This document shows, in pieces, positions 1 to 6,918 of a stretch of 64,000 bases of DNA. Both the position numbers and the translations under genes were made by a program. This DNA comes from Bacteroidales bacterium (GTDB lineage Bacteria > Bacteroidota > Bacteroidia > Bacteroidales > F082). The DNA is taken from assembly GCA_024710405.1 (NCBI GenBank), contig JANJUV010000015.1, positions 1-64,000 of the forward strand. The letters are read 5' to 3'. Under the pieces are notes generated by a model, which had not been told where the DNA came from, made no database searches, and was given only the letters and a program-made list of their open reading frames with translations. Position 1 is the stretch's first letter. Each line of letters opens with the position of its first letter.

Positions 1-849
1 TACCTGATCAAAACCGACAGCCTGGGCAATGAGCAATGGCGTCGCTTTATAGGGGGGCTTTATAAAGATGATCCTTTATATCTCGCCAACTCGCCCGACA
101 GCACTATAGTAGGGGCTTATGCTTATTCAGACTACAGCCCACCCCCACCATCTTCAAATAGTTACAACAGGATCGCTGTTGTGAAGTATATTCTTCAGGG
201 AGATTTGATTTACGAGAAGATTTATGGTGAAAGTATTTTGCATAGGAGAGTCTCATCCATCACACCGAATAACCAGGGGAGTTTTGTAGTGTCGGGATAT
301 AATAAATTTTATCCGCCAGAAGGAGGCAACCAGTATGAAGGTTCATTGCTCAAGGTGGACAACAATGGCGACTTTGTCTGGTACAGGCAATACCGACATA
401 CAACTGTTACCGTTTCCGATAATTATCTGGAGGGTGTCACCCATGCGCCTGAGGGTGGTTTTGCCGCTGTAGGTGTAATCTACGGATTCCATCCTGATCC
501 TATAGGTCAGGACGTATGGGTTATCAAAGTGGACAGCATGGGCTGCATCAATTTTGATGATTGCTGGGTGGGTGAGAAAGAACTGCCGCTGCCGCAAAAC
601 AAAACGGCCATGCTGCGGGTGCATCCCAACCCGGCAAAGGACAGGATACAGCTTGATTTTGGGTCGGATGAACTACATCTGTCAAAAACACTTCAACTGT
701 TTGATGGCTTTGGACGGCTGCAACGATCCATTGTTCTGACTCCCGGGCAGGTAGAAGCTGATATCAGCGGGCTGCCAGCAGGCATATACCATGGAATGGC
801 CCTGAACCGCGAAAAGCAATTGGGGGTGTTTAAATTCATCGTATATTAA
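1..849 (+). CDS. T9SS-exported protein, C-terminal part (partial)
   Basis: The reading frame is open from the first base, so the gene begins outside the window; 282 residues are visible. At least three copies of a short repeat of the type (L/V)IK(T/V)DS.G are present (near residues 3, 117 and 176). Such repeats are common in large Bacteroidota surface proteins built from beta-strand repeats. The last 80 or so residues look like a type IX secretion sorting domain: VHPNPAKDR followed by strands and ending GVFKFIVY. The protein is inferred to cross the outer membrane through the Por/Gld secretion machinery and end up on the surface or outside the cell. Its catalytic or binding function cannot be read from this fragment. 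Confidence 0.8.
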   Translation, partial: YLIKTDSLGNEQWRRFIGGLYKDDPLYLANSPDSTIVGAYAYSDYSPPPPSSNSYNRIAVVKYILQGDLIYEKIYGESILHRRVSSITPNNQGSFVVSGYNKFYPPEGGNQYEGSLLKVDNNGDFVWYRQYRHTTVTVSDNYLEGVTHAPEGGFAAVGVIYGFHPDPIGQDVWVIKVDSMGCINFDDCWVGEKELPLPQNKTAMLRVHPNPAKDRIQLDFGSDELHLSKTLQLFDGFGRLQRSIVLTPGQVEADISGLPAGIYHGMALNREKQLGVFKFIVY

Positions 850-995
850 GCTTGTGCTGCAGAATTACTTGATTAAACGGATCATTAAAAGCATAAGTCA
901 ATTATCAAATCTGAACCATAGAAGTAATAGCAATTTTATCATCGGGCTACTCATTGTACATCCATTTTGGAAGACCGGTCATTCCAAATACTTCC

Positions 996-1003
996 TATTT
1001 TTG
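996..1003 (+). promoter_or_regulatory. -7 element upstream of the S41 protease gene
   Basis: TATTTTTG matches the Bacteroidota -7 consensus TAnnTTTG and lies about 64 bases before the ATG at 1067. A TTG at 967-969 is further away than the usual 18-21 bases, so only the -7 half is convincing. Confidence 0.45.
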
Positions 1004-1066
1004 CAACCCGAATAACATAGCTGTGCAACAAACGCTGCCTGCTGTTGTTATACTAAAAATCAGTAC

Positions 1067-2689
1067 ATGAAAAGAACCACTATATACCTGCCTTTGCTGC
1101 TCGGTATTGCCCTTGCTGCGGGCTTTTATTTCGGAAACCATTTCTCGCAACCTGCCGGAAGCGACCGTTCCATCAGGCTGTTGCCACAATCCCCGGGTGG
1201 CAAACTCGACAACATCCTCCGCTATATCGAACGTGATTATGTGGATACCGTTGATCCCCGAATGCTCGAAAACCATGCCATCAAAAGCATGCTCGAAGAC
1301 CTCGACCCCCACAGCCAGTATATCACCGCTGAAGAATTTGACGAAGTGAACGACCCGCTGCTGGGCAGTTTCGAAGGCATCGGCATTTCGTTCAGGATCG
1401 AAAAGGATACCATCACCGTTATCAATCCGGTGAAAGGCGGGCCTTCGGAAAAAGTGGGCATTATGGCCGGCGACCGTATTGTGATAATTGACGATTCCCT
1501 CGTTGCCGGGGTAAACATCACCAACCGCGATGCCATGCGCAAACTCAAAGGCAAAAGGGGAACTCAGGTGTCCGTGGATGTATACAGACGCGGAGTAACC
1601 GGCCTGTCGAAATATGTCATCACCCGCGACATCATCCCAACCTACAGCCTCGATGTGGCCTATATGGCCGGCGAAAAAACCGGCTACATCCGGCTGAACA
1701 AGTTTTCGGCCACTACCCATGAGGAGTTTGTCAAGGCAGCCAAAAAACTGAAATCCGAAGGCATGGAAAAACTGATCCTCGACCTCAGAGGCAATGCCGG
1801 CGGATACCTGAAAGCCGCTACCGACATTTCGGATGAGTTTCTCGGCGACGGCAAACTGATCGTTTATACTCAGGGCAAAAACCGTCCGCGCTCCTTTGCC
1901 TTCGCCAGCCGCAAAGGCTTGCTTGAACAGGAAGAGGTGGTGGTGCTGATTGACGAAGGATCGGCCAGTGCCAGCGAAATTGTGGCCGGTGCACTGCAGG
2001 ACAACGACCGCGGAACCATCATCGGACGCAGGTCATTCGGCAAAGGCCTGGTGCAGGAACAAATGGCAATGAACGATGGATCGGCTTTAAGACTCACAGT
2101 GGCAAGATATTACACGCCAACCGGCAGGTCAATCCAAAAACCCTACGACAAGGATTTTATGAAATACCATCATGAATCCATTGACCGCTATATGAACGGC
2201 GAAACCCAAAGTGCCGACAGTGTGCCGGTGGTGGACACCCTGAAATACACTACCCCGGGCGGAAAAACCGTTTACGGAGGCGGTGGCATCATGCCCGATG
2301 TGTATGTGCCGCTGACACCCGACTCCAGTCTGGTTTACTTTAACAGACTGGCTAACATGGGGATGATTTTTCAGTTTGCCTTCGACTATTCGGATGCCAA
2401 CAGGCAAATGCTCAACCGGTTCAAAAACTTCGATGATTTTGACACAAAGTTCAGGGTGAGCGAAAGCATGTTCAACGAACTGGTTGCTTATGCGCAATCA
2501 AAAGGTGTCGAGCCCCACCGCGAAAGCCTCGAAAGCAGCCGCAGGCATATAAACACCCTGATGAAAGCCTATATTGCCCGCAATGTGTTTGACGATGCAG
2601 GGTTTTACCCGGTGTATCAGCGCATCGACCCCATGATGGACAAAGCCTTTGAAACACTTGGTGTTTCTGTGAAACCAAACAGAGAGTAA
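1067..2689 (+). CDS. S41-family C-terminal processing peptidase (CtpA/Prc-like)
   Basis: This is a 540-residue periplasmic serine protease. The N-terminus has a short basic start and one hydrophobic segment (residues 5-22) that acts as signal or anchor. A PDZ domain follows at about 100-180 (SFEGIGI, then GIMAGDRIVIIDD). The S41 core runs from about 200 to 365. The catalytic pair is visible: serine 301 in GSASASEIVAGALQD and lysine 326 in SFGKGLVQ, 25 residues apart as in characterised Ctp proteases. A C-terminal helical extension of about 150 residues is typical of Bacteroidota members. Such enzymes degrade or trim envelope proteins from their C-termini. The next gene starts 48 bases downstream on the same strand. 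Function is secure at family level; the substrate is unknown. Confidence 0.93.
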   Translation: MKRTTIYLPLLLGIALAAGFYFGNHFSQPAGSDRSIRLLPQSPGGKLDNILRYIERDYVDTVDPRMLENHAIKSMLEDLDPHSQYITAEEFDEVNDPLLGSFEGIGISFRIEKDTITVINPVKGGPSEKVGIMAGDRIVIIDDSLVAGVNITNRDAMRKLKGKRGTQVSVDVYRRGVTGLSKYVITRDIIPTYSLDVAYMAGEKTGYIRLNKFSATTHEEFVKAAKKLKSEGMEKLILDLRGNAGGYLKAATDISDEFLGDGKLIVYTQGKNRPRSFAFASRKGLLEQEEVVVLIDEGSASASEIVAGALQDNDRGTIIGRRSFGKGLVQEQMAMNDGSALRLTVARYYTPTGRSIQKPYDKDFMKYHHESIDRYMNGETQSADSVPVVDTLKYTTPGGKTVYGGGGIMPDVYVPLTPDSSLVYFNRLANMGMIFQFAFDYSDANRQMLNRFKNFDDFDTKFRVSESMFNELVAYAQSKGVEPHRESLESSRRHINTLMKAYIARNVFDDAGFYPVYQRIDPMMDKAFETLGVSVKPNRE

Positions 2690-2737
2690 CACCCAAGCAC
2701 TGCCGGAATAATTTTTGTCAGCAGGAAATAATTACGC

Positions 2738-3583
2738 ATGAACGGACAAAATCTTCATACCCATACCCTGTATTCAGACGGGAAAGCCAGCCTGCTGCAC
2801 ACGGTTGAAAGAGCCATGGCAACAGGACTGCACACACTGGGCATTTCGGACCACAGCCCGCTTCCGTTCGAAAACTCCTTTGCCCTCAAAGAACATGATG
2901 TGGAACAGTATTGTGCCGAAGTAAGGTTGCTGCAACAACTTTTTTTAGATAAAATCAACCTCTGTCTTTCCCTCGAGATTGACTACATACCCGGAATGAG
3001 CACCGGATTTGCCGCATGGAAAAAGCGTTGCGGACTTGATTATGTGATTGGCTCCATTCACCTTGTCGGCTCAGATCACGAAGAGCAGCTCTGGTTCACC
3101 GATGGGCCGCTGCGCGAGACTTATGATGAGGGGCTGAAGCGTTTTTTCGGTGGCGATATCCGCAGGGCTGTAGGCGCATTTTATGAGCAAACCAACCAAA
3201 TGATCACCAACGAAACCTTTGATGTGATCGGGCATTTCGACAAGATCAAAATGCACAATCAGAACCGCTATTTCACTGAAGATGAGTTGTGGTACAGGCA
3301 GTTGGTACGCGAAACCATTGATTTGATCGCTTCGAGGCATTTGATTGTGGAACTCAACACCAGGGGTGTTTATAAAGGGCGGAGCGATTCTTTTTTCCCC
3401 TCAGATTGGATCCTCAGGGAACTCCATGAACGCGGGGTTCCTGTGATCATCAGCTCCGATGCCCACCATCCGGATGAGTTGCAGATGCTGTTTGCTGAAG
3501 CTGCAACCGCACTGAAAGCTACGGGTTACAAAGAAACGCTGCGTTTCACCGGAAAAGGCTGGAAAGAAGTTGCTCTGGATTAG
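2738..3583 (+). CDS. PHP-domain histidinol-phosphatase-like protein
   Basis: A 281-residue metal-dependent phosphoesterase of the PHP superfamily. The metal-binding motifs appear in order: HTH at 7-9 with D14, DH at 38-39, E80 and D82, H108 in GSIHLVG, H166 and D168 in GHFDKIK, and a C-terminal SSDAHHPDE. This arrangement and length fit the HisJ/HisK-type histidinol-phosphatases that perform the penultimate step of histidine synthesis. No other his gene is nearby, so a different phosphate ester substrate is possible. An ATG at 2738 is used; no Shine-Dalgarno sequence is seen, as usual in this phylum. Confidence 0.8.
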   Translation: MNGQNLHTHTLYSDGKASLLHTVERAMATGLHTLGISDHSPLPFENSFALKEHDVEQYCAEVRLLQQLFLDKINLCLSLEIDYIPGMSTGFAAWKKRCGLDYVIGSIHLVGSDHEEQLWFTDGPLRETYDEGLKRFFGGDIRRAVGAFYEQTNQMITNETFDVIGHFDKIKMHNQNRYFTEDELWYRQLVRETIDLIASRHLIVELNTRGVYKGRSDSFFPSDWILRELHERGVPVIISSDAHHPDELQMLFAEAATALKATGYKETLRFTGKGWKEVALD

Positions 3584-3689
3584 AAGAAATGCACTGAACA
3601 ACTGCATTAGCTTTTCATTCTTTAACTCTGTGTTTTAGCTGTTGCTTGAAATTCCACTGAGAGCCACAAAATTTTGAGTGGGCTTTCAT

Positions 3690-3787
3690 TCTTGCTACTA
3701 AGGCACAAAGGCACTAATCAGCACTAAGTATTGATAAACTGAGATATAGCTTTTGTGATTCTTGGTGTCCTGGTGTCTTTGTGGCAC
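3690..3787. repeat. imperfect inverted intergenic repeat (CTAAGGCACAAAGGCAC type)
   Basis: The left arm (from about 3697) carries a CTAAGGCACAAAGGCACTAA motif and the right arm (to about 3787) carries GGTGTCCTGGTGTCTTTGTGGCA, whose reverse complement resembles the left arm. The repeat fills the space between the convergent PHP and pth genes. The arms match only in part, so this looks like an old copy of a dispersed intergenic repeat. The rest of 3584-3824 shows nothing coding. Confidence 0.5.
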
Positions 3788-3824
3788 AGCTCCGGATAAT
3801 GCACAATTATAGCAACAGGATTTT

Positions 3825-4388
3825 CTATTTGTTGTTGAATGTGGTCATGGTTCGTTCAATTCCGGCAACCACAAAACTCAACACCATATCAACAGCCACG
3901 TCCACCCGTGGAAGGATGAGTTCTGTTTCGCTGCGGCTCCATTCCCCCAGCACATAATCAACCTGACGGCCTCGCGGAAAATCATCACCAATACCAAACC
4001 TCAGGCGCGAAAACTCGTTTGTTCCCAGCGTTTGAATGATGTGCTCCAGGCCATTGTGGCCCGCATCGCCTCCTTTCTTCTTCATCCGGAGTTGTCCGGT
4101 TGGCAATGCAATATCGTCCACCAACACCAAGAGATTTTCCATGGGTATGTTTTCCTCCCTGAGCCAGTATTGCAACGCCTTTCCACTCAGGTTCATATAA
4201 GTGGTTGGCTTAATGGTGATCAGTTGTTTGCCACGGTGTTTCAGTGCCGCAACCTGTGCGTATCGTTCGGTAGTGAACCTTCCTTCCAGCTTTTGACAGA
4301 GCGCATCAGCGATGATAAACCCTATGTTGTGCCTGGTGTTGGCATATTCGGGGCCAATGTTTCCAAGTCCTACGATCAGGTATTTCAC
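3825..4388 (-). CDS. pth: peptidyl-tRNA hydrolase
   Basis: A 187-residue Pth. It hydrolyses the ester bond of peptidyl-tRNAs that have fallen off ribosomes, so the tRNA can be reused. Family marks are visible: GLGNIGPEYANTRHNIGF with catalytic His20, PTTYMNLSGKAL, and GGDAGHNGLEHI. Length is normal. The start codon is GTG at 4388; a TACATTTG -7 element sits just upstream on this strand (4403-4410). A terminator separates it from the L25 gene upstream, so it probably has its own promoter. Position next to the Ctc/L25 gene and prs is a common bacterial arrangement. Confidence 0.95.
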   Translation of the reverse strand: MKYLIVGLGNIGPEYANTRHNIGFIIADALCQKLEGRFTTERYAQVAALKHRGKQLITIKPTTYMNLSGKALQYWLREENIPMENLLVLVDDIALPTGQLRMKKKGGDAGHNGLEHIIQTLGTNEFSRLRFGIGDDFPRGRQVDYVLGEWSRSETELILPRVDVAVDMVLSFVVAGIERTMTTFNNK

Positions 4389-4488
4389 TTCACAGATTTT
4401 TGCAAATGTACTTCATTCCTGCTTTTGGACAGGTATTCAATATCTAAAGTGAAGTCATAAGGCACAGCTGCTCATTCATGGCAATAAA

Positions 4489-4518
4489 AAAAGCAGGGTT
4501 ATTCGCCCTGCTTTTGTA
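4489..4518 (-). terminator. intrinsic terminator after the L25/Ctc gene
   Basis: A perfect 10-bp stem (AAAAGCAGGG at 4489-4498 paired with CCCTGCTTTT at 4506-4515, 7-base loop) is followed on the minus strand by a run of T residues. It ends the prs-L25 transcript before pth. Confidence 0.8.
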
Positions 4519-4542
4519 TGAGTAAGATTTTACCAGTTCATG

Positions 4543-5103
4543 CTATTCGCCTGCAACAACCCCACGGGCAGTTTTCACTTCTGCGATAACGGCAGTGGAA
4601 AGGTCGAGGAAGCGCAGGTTGTCAAATGCAAGGTCTTTAATCTTGATCGACTGGCCAACATCCAGGTTTGATATGCTTACGTTAAGATAATCCGGCAGAT
4701 CCTTGATGAGTCCCTTAATCTTCAGTTTGTTGAGTTTCTGGGTCAGTTTTCCTCCCCTGATCACACCGGGTGAAGTTCCTGTGAGTTTAACCGGGATGGA
4801 AACAACAATGGGTTTCTCGGGGCTTACTTCATAAAAGTCGGCATGCAAGACTTCGTCGCTCACCGGATGATACTGAATATCTTTCAGAATAGTCAGATAA
4901 TTTTTCCCATCGATATTGATGTCGATGACAAATGTTTCGGGGGTGAAGATGATGGGTTTGAAGCTGGTGGCATCGGTGCTGAAATGTACCTGATCCTTAC
5001 CGCCGTAAATCACACAAGGCACCTTGCCTTCGTAACGCTGGGTTTTAGCATCTTTTTTCCCTACGTGCGCCCGCAGCGCACCGCTCAATGATACTGTTTT
5101 CAT
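4543..5103 (-). CDS. rplY: 50S ribosomal protein L25/general stress protein Ctc
   Basis: A 186-residue two-domain L25 protein of the Ctc/TL5 type. The N-terminal half is the 5S-rRNA-binding beta-barrel (LRAHVGKKDAKTQRYEGKVP). The C-terminal half is the TL5 beta domain. It binds 5S rRNA at the central protuberance of the large subunit. It follows prs by 20 bases on the same strand, and the two are probably co-transcribed; the prs-ctc-pth order is a well-known conserved neighbourhood. The terminator at 4489-4518 follows it. Confidence 0.93.
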   Translation of the reverse strand: MKTVSLSGALRAHVGKKDAKTQRYEGKVPCVIYGGKDQVHFSTDATSFKPIIFTPETFVIDINIDGKNYLTILKDIQYHPVSDEVLHADFYEVSPEKPIVVSIPVKLTGTSPGVIRGGKLTQKLNKLKIKGLIKDLPDYLNVSISNLDVGQSIKIKDLAFDNLRFLDLSTAVIAEVKTARGVVAGE

Positions 5104-5123
5104 GATTAAATTGAATTAATGAA

Positions 5124-6068
5124 TTATTTGGTGGAGAATTTGAACAATGAACTGATCGATTCGTAGTTTTCAACCCTTCGGATTACTTCTGCGAACAGGT
5201 CAGCCGTTGACAATACTTTTATTTTTGAACTTTGTTGCCTCAGGGGAATGGTATCGGTTACCACCACTTCGGTAAATACAGAACGTTCGATTCTGTCGTA
5301 TGCGGCCCCGGAGAAGATGGGGTGTGTACAGAAAGCCCTGACACTGTTAGCACCGTTATCCATAATAAGTTCTGCTGCCTTGGTTATTGAGCCGGCAGTA
5401 TCTATGATATCGTCGATCAGGACAACATCCCTGCCTTTCACATCTCCGATAAGTGCCATTTCTTCCACTACATTGGGCTTGGCGCGTTGCTTATAGCAGA
5501 TGACAAATCCTGTGTCGAGCATTTTAGCATACGAAGCCGCCCTGCGCGTGCCGCCTGTGTCGGGCGATGCCATAGTAAGGTTTTTGAGATTCAGACTCTG
5601 GATATAGGGCAGGAAAATGTTCGAGGCATATACATGATCGACCGGAACATCAAAGAATCCCTGAATCTGGTCGGCATGAAGGTCAATAGTGATGATGCGC
5701 TGAATCCCGGAAGCGATCATCAGATTGGCGATCAGCTTGGCGGCAATCGTAACTCTGGGTTTATCCTTTCGGTCCTGCCGCGCAAACCCGAAATAGGGAA
5801 TCACGGCGGTTATCTTTCTGGCCGAGGCCCGGCGTGCTGCGTCAGCAAGCATCATCAGCTCAAACAGGTTGTCGGTGGGGGGGAAAGTGGACTGAATCAA
5901 AAAAACATCCCTTCCACGAATATTTTCTTCGTATGAGGGCTGAAACTCACCATCTGAGAAGTCCGTTACCACTGCTTTACCCAAGGTGGTGCCGTAGCTC
6001 TCGGCAATCTTCAGTGCAAGGTATTCAGTGGCCCTTCCGGAGAAAATGCTTACAATGGGTTCAGGCAT
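5124..6068 (-). CDS. prs: ribose-phosphate pyrophosphokinase
   Basis: Makes PRPP from ribose 5-phosphate and ATP, feeding purine, pyrimidine, histidine, tryptophan and NAD synthesis. With the ATG at 6068 the protein has 314 residues, the standard family length. Visible marks are the RQDRKDKPRVTI catalytic flexible-loop region and the PRPP-binding loop VVLIDDIIDTAGSITKA. A longer frame starting at a TTG (6101) is rejected because that codon lies inside a TACTTTTG promoter element at 6099-6106. It is the first gene of the prs-L25 transcript. Two genes that use PRPP or its products, purC and nadD, are elsewhere in the window but are not linked. Confidence 0.95.
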   Translation of the reverse strand: MPEPIVSIFSGRATEYLALKIAESYGTTLGKAVVTDFSDGEFQPSYEENIRGRDVFLIQSTFPPTDNLFELMMLADAARRASARKITAVIPYFGFARQDRKDKPRVTIAAKLIANLMIASGIQRIITIDLHADQIQGFFDVPVDHVYASNIFLPYIQSLNLKNLTMASPDTGGTRRAASYAKMLDTGFVICYKQRAKPNVVEEMALIGDVKGRDVVLIDDIIDTAGSITKAAELIMDNGANSVRAFCTHPIFSGAAYDRIERSVFTEVVVTDTIPLRQQSSKIKVLSTADLFAEVIRRVENYESISSLFKFSTK

Positions 6069-6098
6069 AACTGTTTGGGCTTGTTTTTTATTCGGCTG

Positions 6099-6106
6099 CA
6101 AAAGTA
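6099..6106 (-). promoter_or_regulatory. -7 element of prs
   Basis: On the minus strand this reads TACTTTTG, a perfect TAnnTTTG. It puts transcription start near 6092, about 24 bases before the ATG at 6068. No TTG sits at the ideal -33 distance. Confidence 0.6.
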
Positions 6107-6194
6107 AGAACTTAATCCTGATTGTGAAAAGAATATTTTACAAAAACTTAAAATTGGTCACTAATGGAAGTGTAAAGAAGATTGTGTTACAATT

Positions 6195-6223
6195 TTGTCG
6201 GGCAAACAATTTTGTTAACTTTG
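6195..6223 (+). promoter_or_regulatory. promoter of tRNA-Leu
   Basis: TTG at 6195-6197, an 18-base spacer, then TAACTTTG at 6216-6223: a full Bacteroidota -33/-7 promoter. The tRNA begins 27 bases downstream. Confidence 0.75.
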
Positions 6224-6249
6224 CAGCCCATTTGTTCTTTAGATGGCTT

Positions 6250-6333
6250 GCCCGGATGGCGGAATTGGTAGACGCGCTGGTCTCAAAAACCAGTGAGGTA
6301 ACACTCGTGCCGGTTCGATCCCGGCTCCGGGTA
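6250..6333 (+). tRNA. tRNA-Leu (anticodon CAA)
   Basis: The cloverleaf can be built by hand. The acceptor stem is GCCCGGA (6250-6256) with TCCGGGT (6326-6332), whose first pair is a G.U; A6333 is the discriminator. The anticodon stem CTGGT/ACCAG encloses CTCAAAA, giving anticodon CAA at 6284-6286, which reads UUG leucine codons. A long variable arm (TGAGGTAACACTCGTG region) marks it as class II, as expected for Leu. The T-arm contains GGTTCGATCCC. CCA is not encoded. A strong terminator follows. Part of its 3' half is repeated at 6635-6790. Confidence 0.97.
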
Positions 6334-6460
6334 CAAGAAGAGTGCTCCCAGAGCACTCTTTTTTTGTATCTTTCCGAAATGATTTGGGTTTATGTACTTT
6401 GGAGTCAAACAGCAGATCGTACCTATGTCGGTCTGACGAGTAATGTCAATCGCAGGTTGG
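6292..6460 (+). repeat. direct repeat copy 1 (tRNA-Leu 3' half, terminator and start of GIY-YIG gene)
   Basis: Bases 6292-6312 recur exactly at 6635-6655. Bases 6314-6460 recur at 6771-6917 with three differences in 147 bases, all G:C to A:T in the second copy. Confidence 0.93.
6338..6365 (+). terminator. intrinsic terminator of tRNA-Leu
   Basis: Perfect 10-bp stem AAGAGTGCTC (6338-6347) with GAGCACTCTT (6351-6360), a CCA loop and a T run. An identical copy lies at 6795-6822. Confidence 0.92.
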
Positions 6461-6639
6461 AACAGCACAATGCAGGCCGAAGTTATTCCACCAAAGATTA
6501 TGTTCCTTATATTCTGTTGTTTAGCGAACCTTTTGCTGACAGAGCTGAGGCTCGTATCAGGGAAAAATACTTAAAATCATCAGCGGGAAGACGGTTTTTA
6601 CAAAAATTTCTTGTTGGGATGTCATTGAGAAGTAAGTGA
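6379..6639 (+). CDS. small GIY-YIG endonuclease-domain protein
   Basis: An 86-residue protein made of one GIY-YIG nuclease domain. The first strand carries YVLWSQTADRTYVGLTSN (Y-V-L and Y-V-G in place of the classical GIY and YIG). Then come the RRLEQHN helix and RAEARIREKYLKS, where the glutamate is likely the metal ligand. The length is normal for the stand-alone UPF0213-like family common in Bacteroidota. Its ATG lies 14 bases after the tRNA terminator T run. Its stop codon (6637-6639) sits inside the left end of the second tRNA fragment. The cellular role of these proteins is not established. Confidence 0.8.
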   Translation: MIWVYVLWSQTADRTYVGLTSNVNRRLEQHNAGRSYSTKDYVPYILLFSEPFADRAEARIREKYLKSSAGRRFLQKFLVGMSLRSK

Positions 6640-6655
6640 GGTAACACTCGTGCCG

Positions 6656-6770
6656 TTCCGTCTAACCACATACAATTACAAGAAATGATACAATTTCAGG
6701 TTATACTTATAAAACCGTCTAACCTCAAAGAATTACCTAAAATAATAAATTATCTGGTTAGCCGGATAAA
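6656..6770. mobile_element. 115-base hairpin-rich insert inside the tRNA fragment
   Basis: An AT-rich insert that interrupts the T-arm of the tRNA remnant. Its ends are near-perfect inverted repeats: CCGTCTAACC at 6658-6667 against GGTTAGCCGG at 6756-6765 (9 of 10). Internally there are two head-to-tail units, each opening with GTCTAACC (6660, 6717) and closing with a near-complement (GGTTATAC at 6699, GGTTAGCC at 6756). No reading frame of note. A miniature mobile element is the simplest reading; this is inference. Confidence 0.45.
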
Positions 6771-6794
6771 TTCGATCCCGGCTCCGGGTACAAG

Positions 6795-6822
6795 AAGAGT
6801 GCTCCCAGAGCACTCTTTTTTT
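6795..6822 (+). terminator. duplicate copy of the tRNA-Leu terminator
   Basis: The same 10-bp stem, CCA loop and T run as at 6338-6365, carried in the second repeat copy. There is no known transcript upstream for it to end, other than that of the GIY-YIG gene. Confidence 0.75.
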
Positions 6823-6835
6823 ATATTTTTCCGAA

Positions 6836-6917
6836 ATGATTTGGGTTTATGTACTTTAGAGTCAAACAGCAGATCGTACCTATGTCGGTCTGACGAGTAA
6901 TGTCAATCGCAGGTTGG
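6836..6917 (+). pseudogene. truncated second copy of the GIY-YIG gene
   Basis: Corresponds to codons 1-27 of the intact gene at 6379. The tryptophan codon TGG at codon 8 has become TAG (6857-6859), and the copy breaks off at 6917. It cannot encode a nuclease. Confidence 0.88.
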
Positions 6918-6918
6918 T

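Larger units (their letters stand above)
6635..6917 (+). repeat. direct repeat copy 2, split by a 115-base insert
   Basis: The left part (6635-6655) repeats the variable arm of the tRNA. The right part (6771-6917) repeats its T-arm, acceptor end, terminator and the first 82 bases of the GIY-YIG gene. The 5' half of the tRNA is absent, so this copy cannot make a tRNA. It ends one base before the stop codon of the leftward LRR gene. Confidence 0.9.

Noticed and set aside
995-1720. Long reading frame (241 codons) on the strand opposite the S41 protease gene
   Set aside because: The plus strand encodes a protease with all motifs. The antisense frame has no recognisable domain and is a by-product of codon use.
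6069-6101. Longer N-terminus of prs starting at a TTG codon
   Set aside because: The TTG is part of the TACTTTTG promoter element, so it is not in the message; the ATG at 6068 gives the standard length.
6656-6770. Integron attC sites as a firm call
   Set aside because: The opening GTCTAAC boxes fit RYYYAAC, but the closing boxes break GTTRRRY, and there is no integrase or gene cassette in the window.
6635-6790. Second tRNA-Leu gene
   Set aside because: Only the variable arm, T-arm and acceptor 3' end are repeated, the T-arm is split by 115 bases, and the 5' half and anticodon are missing.
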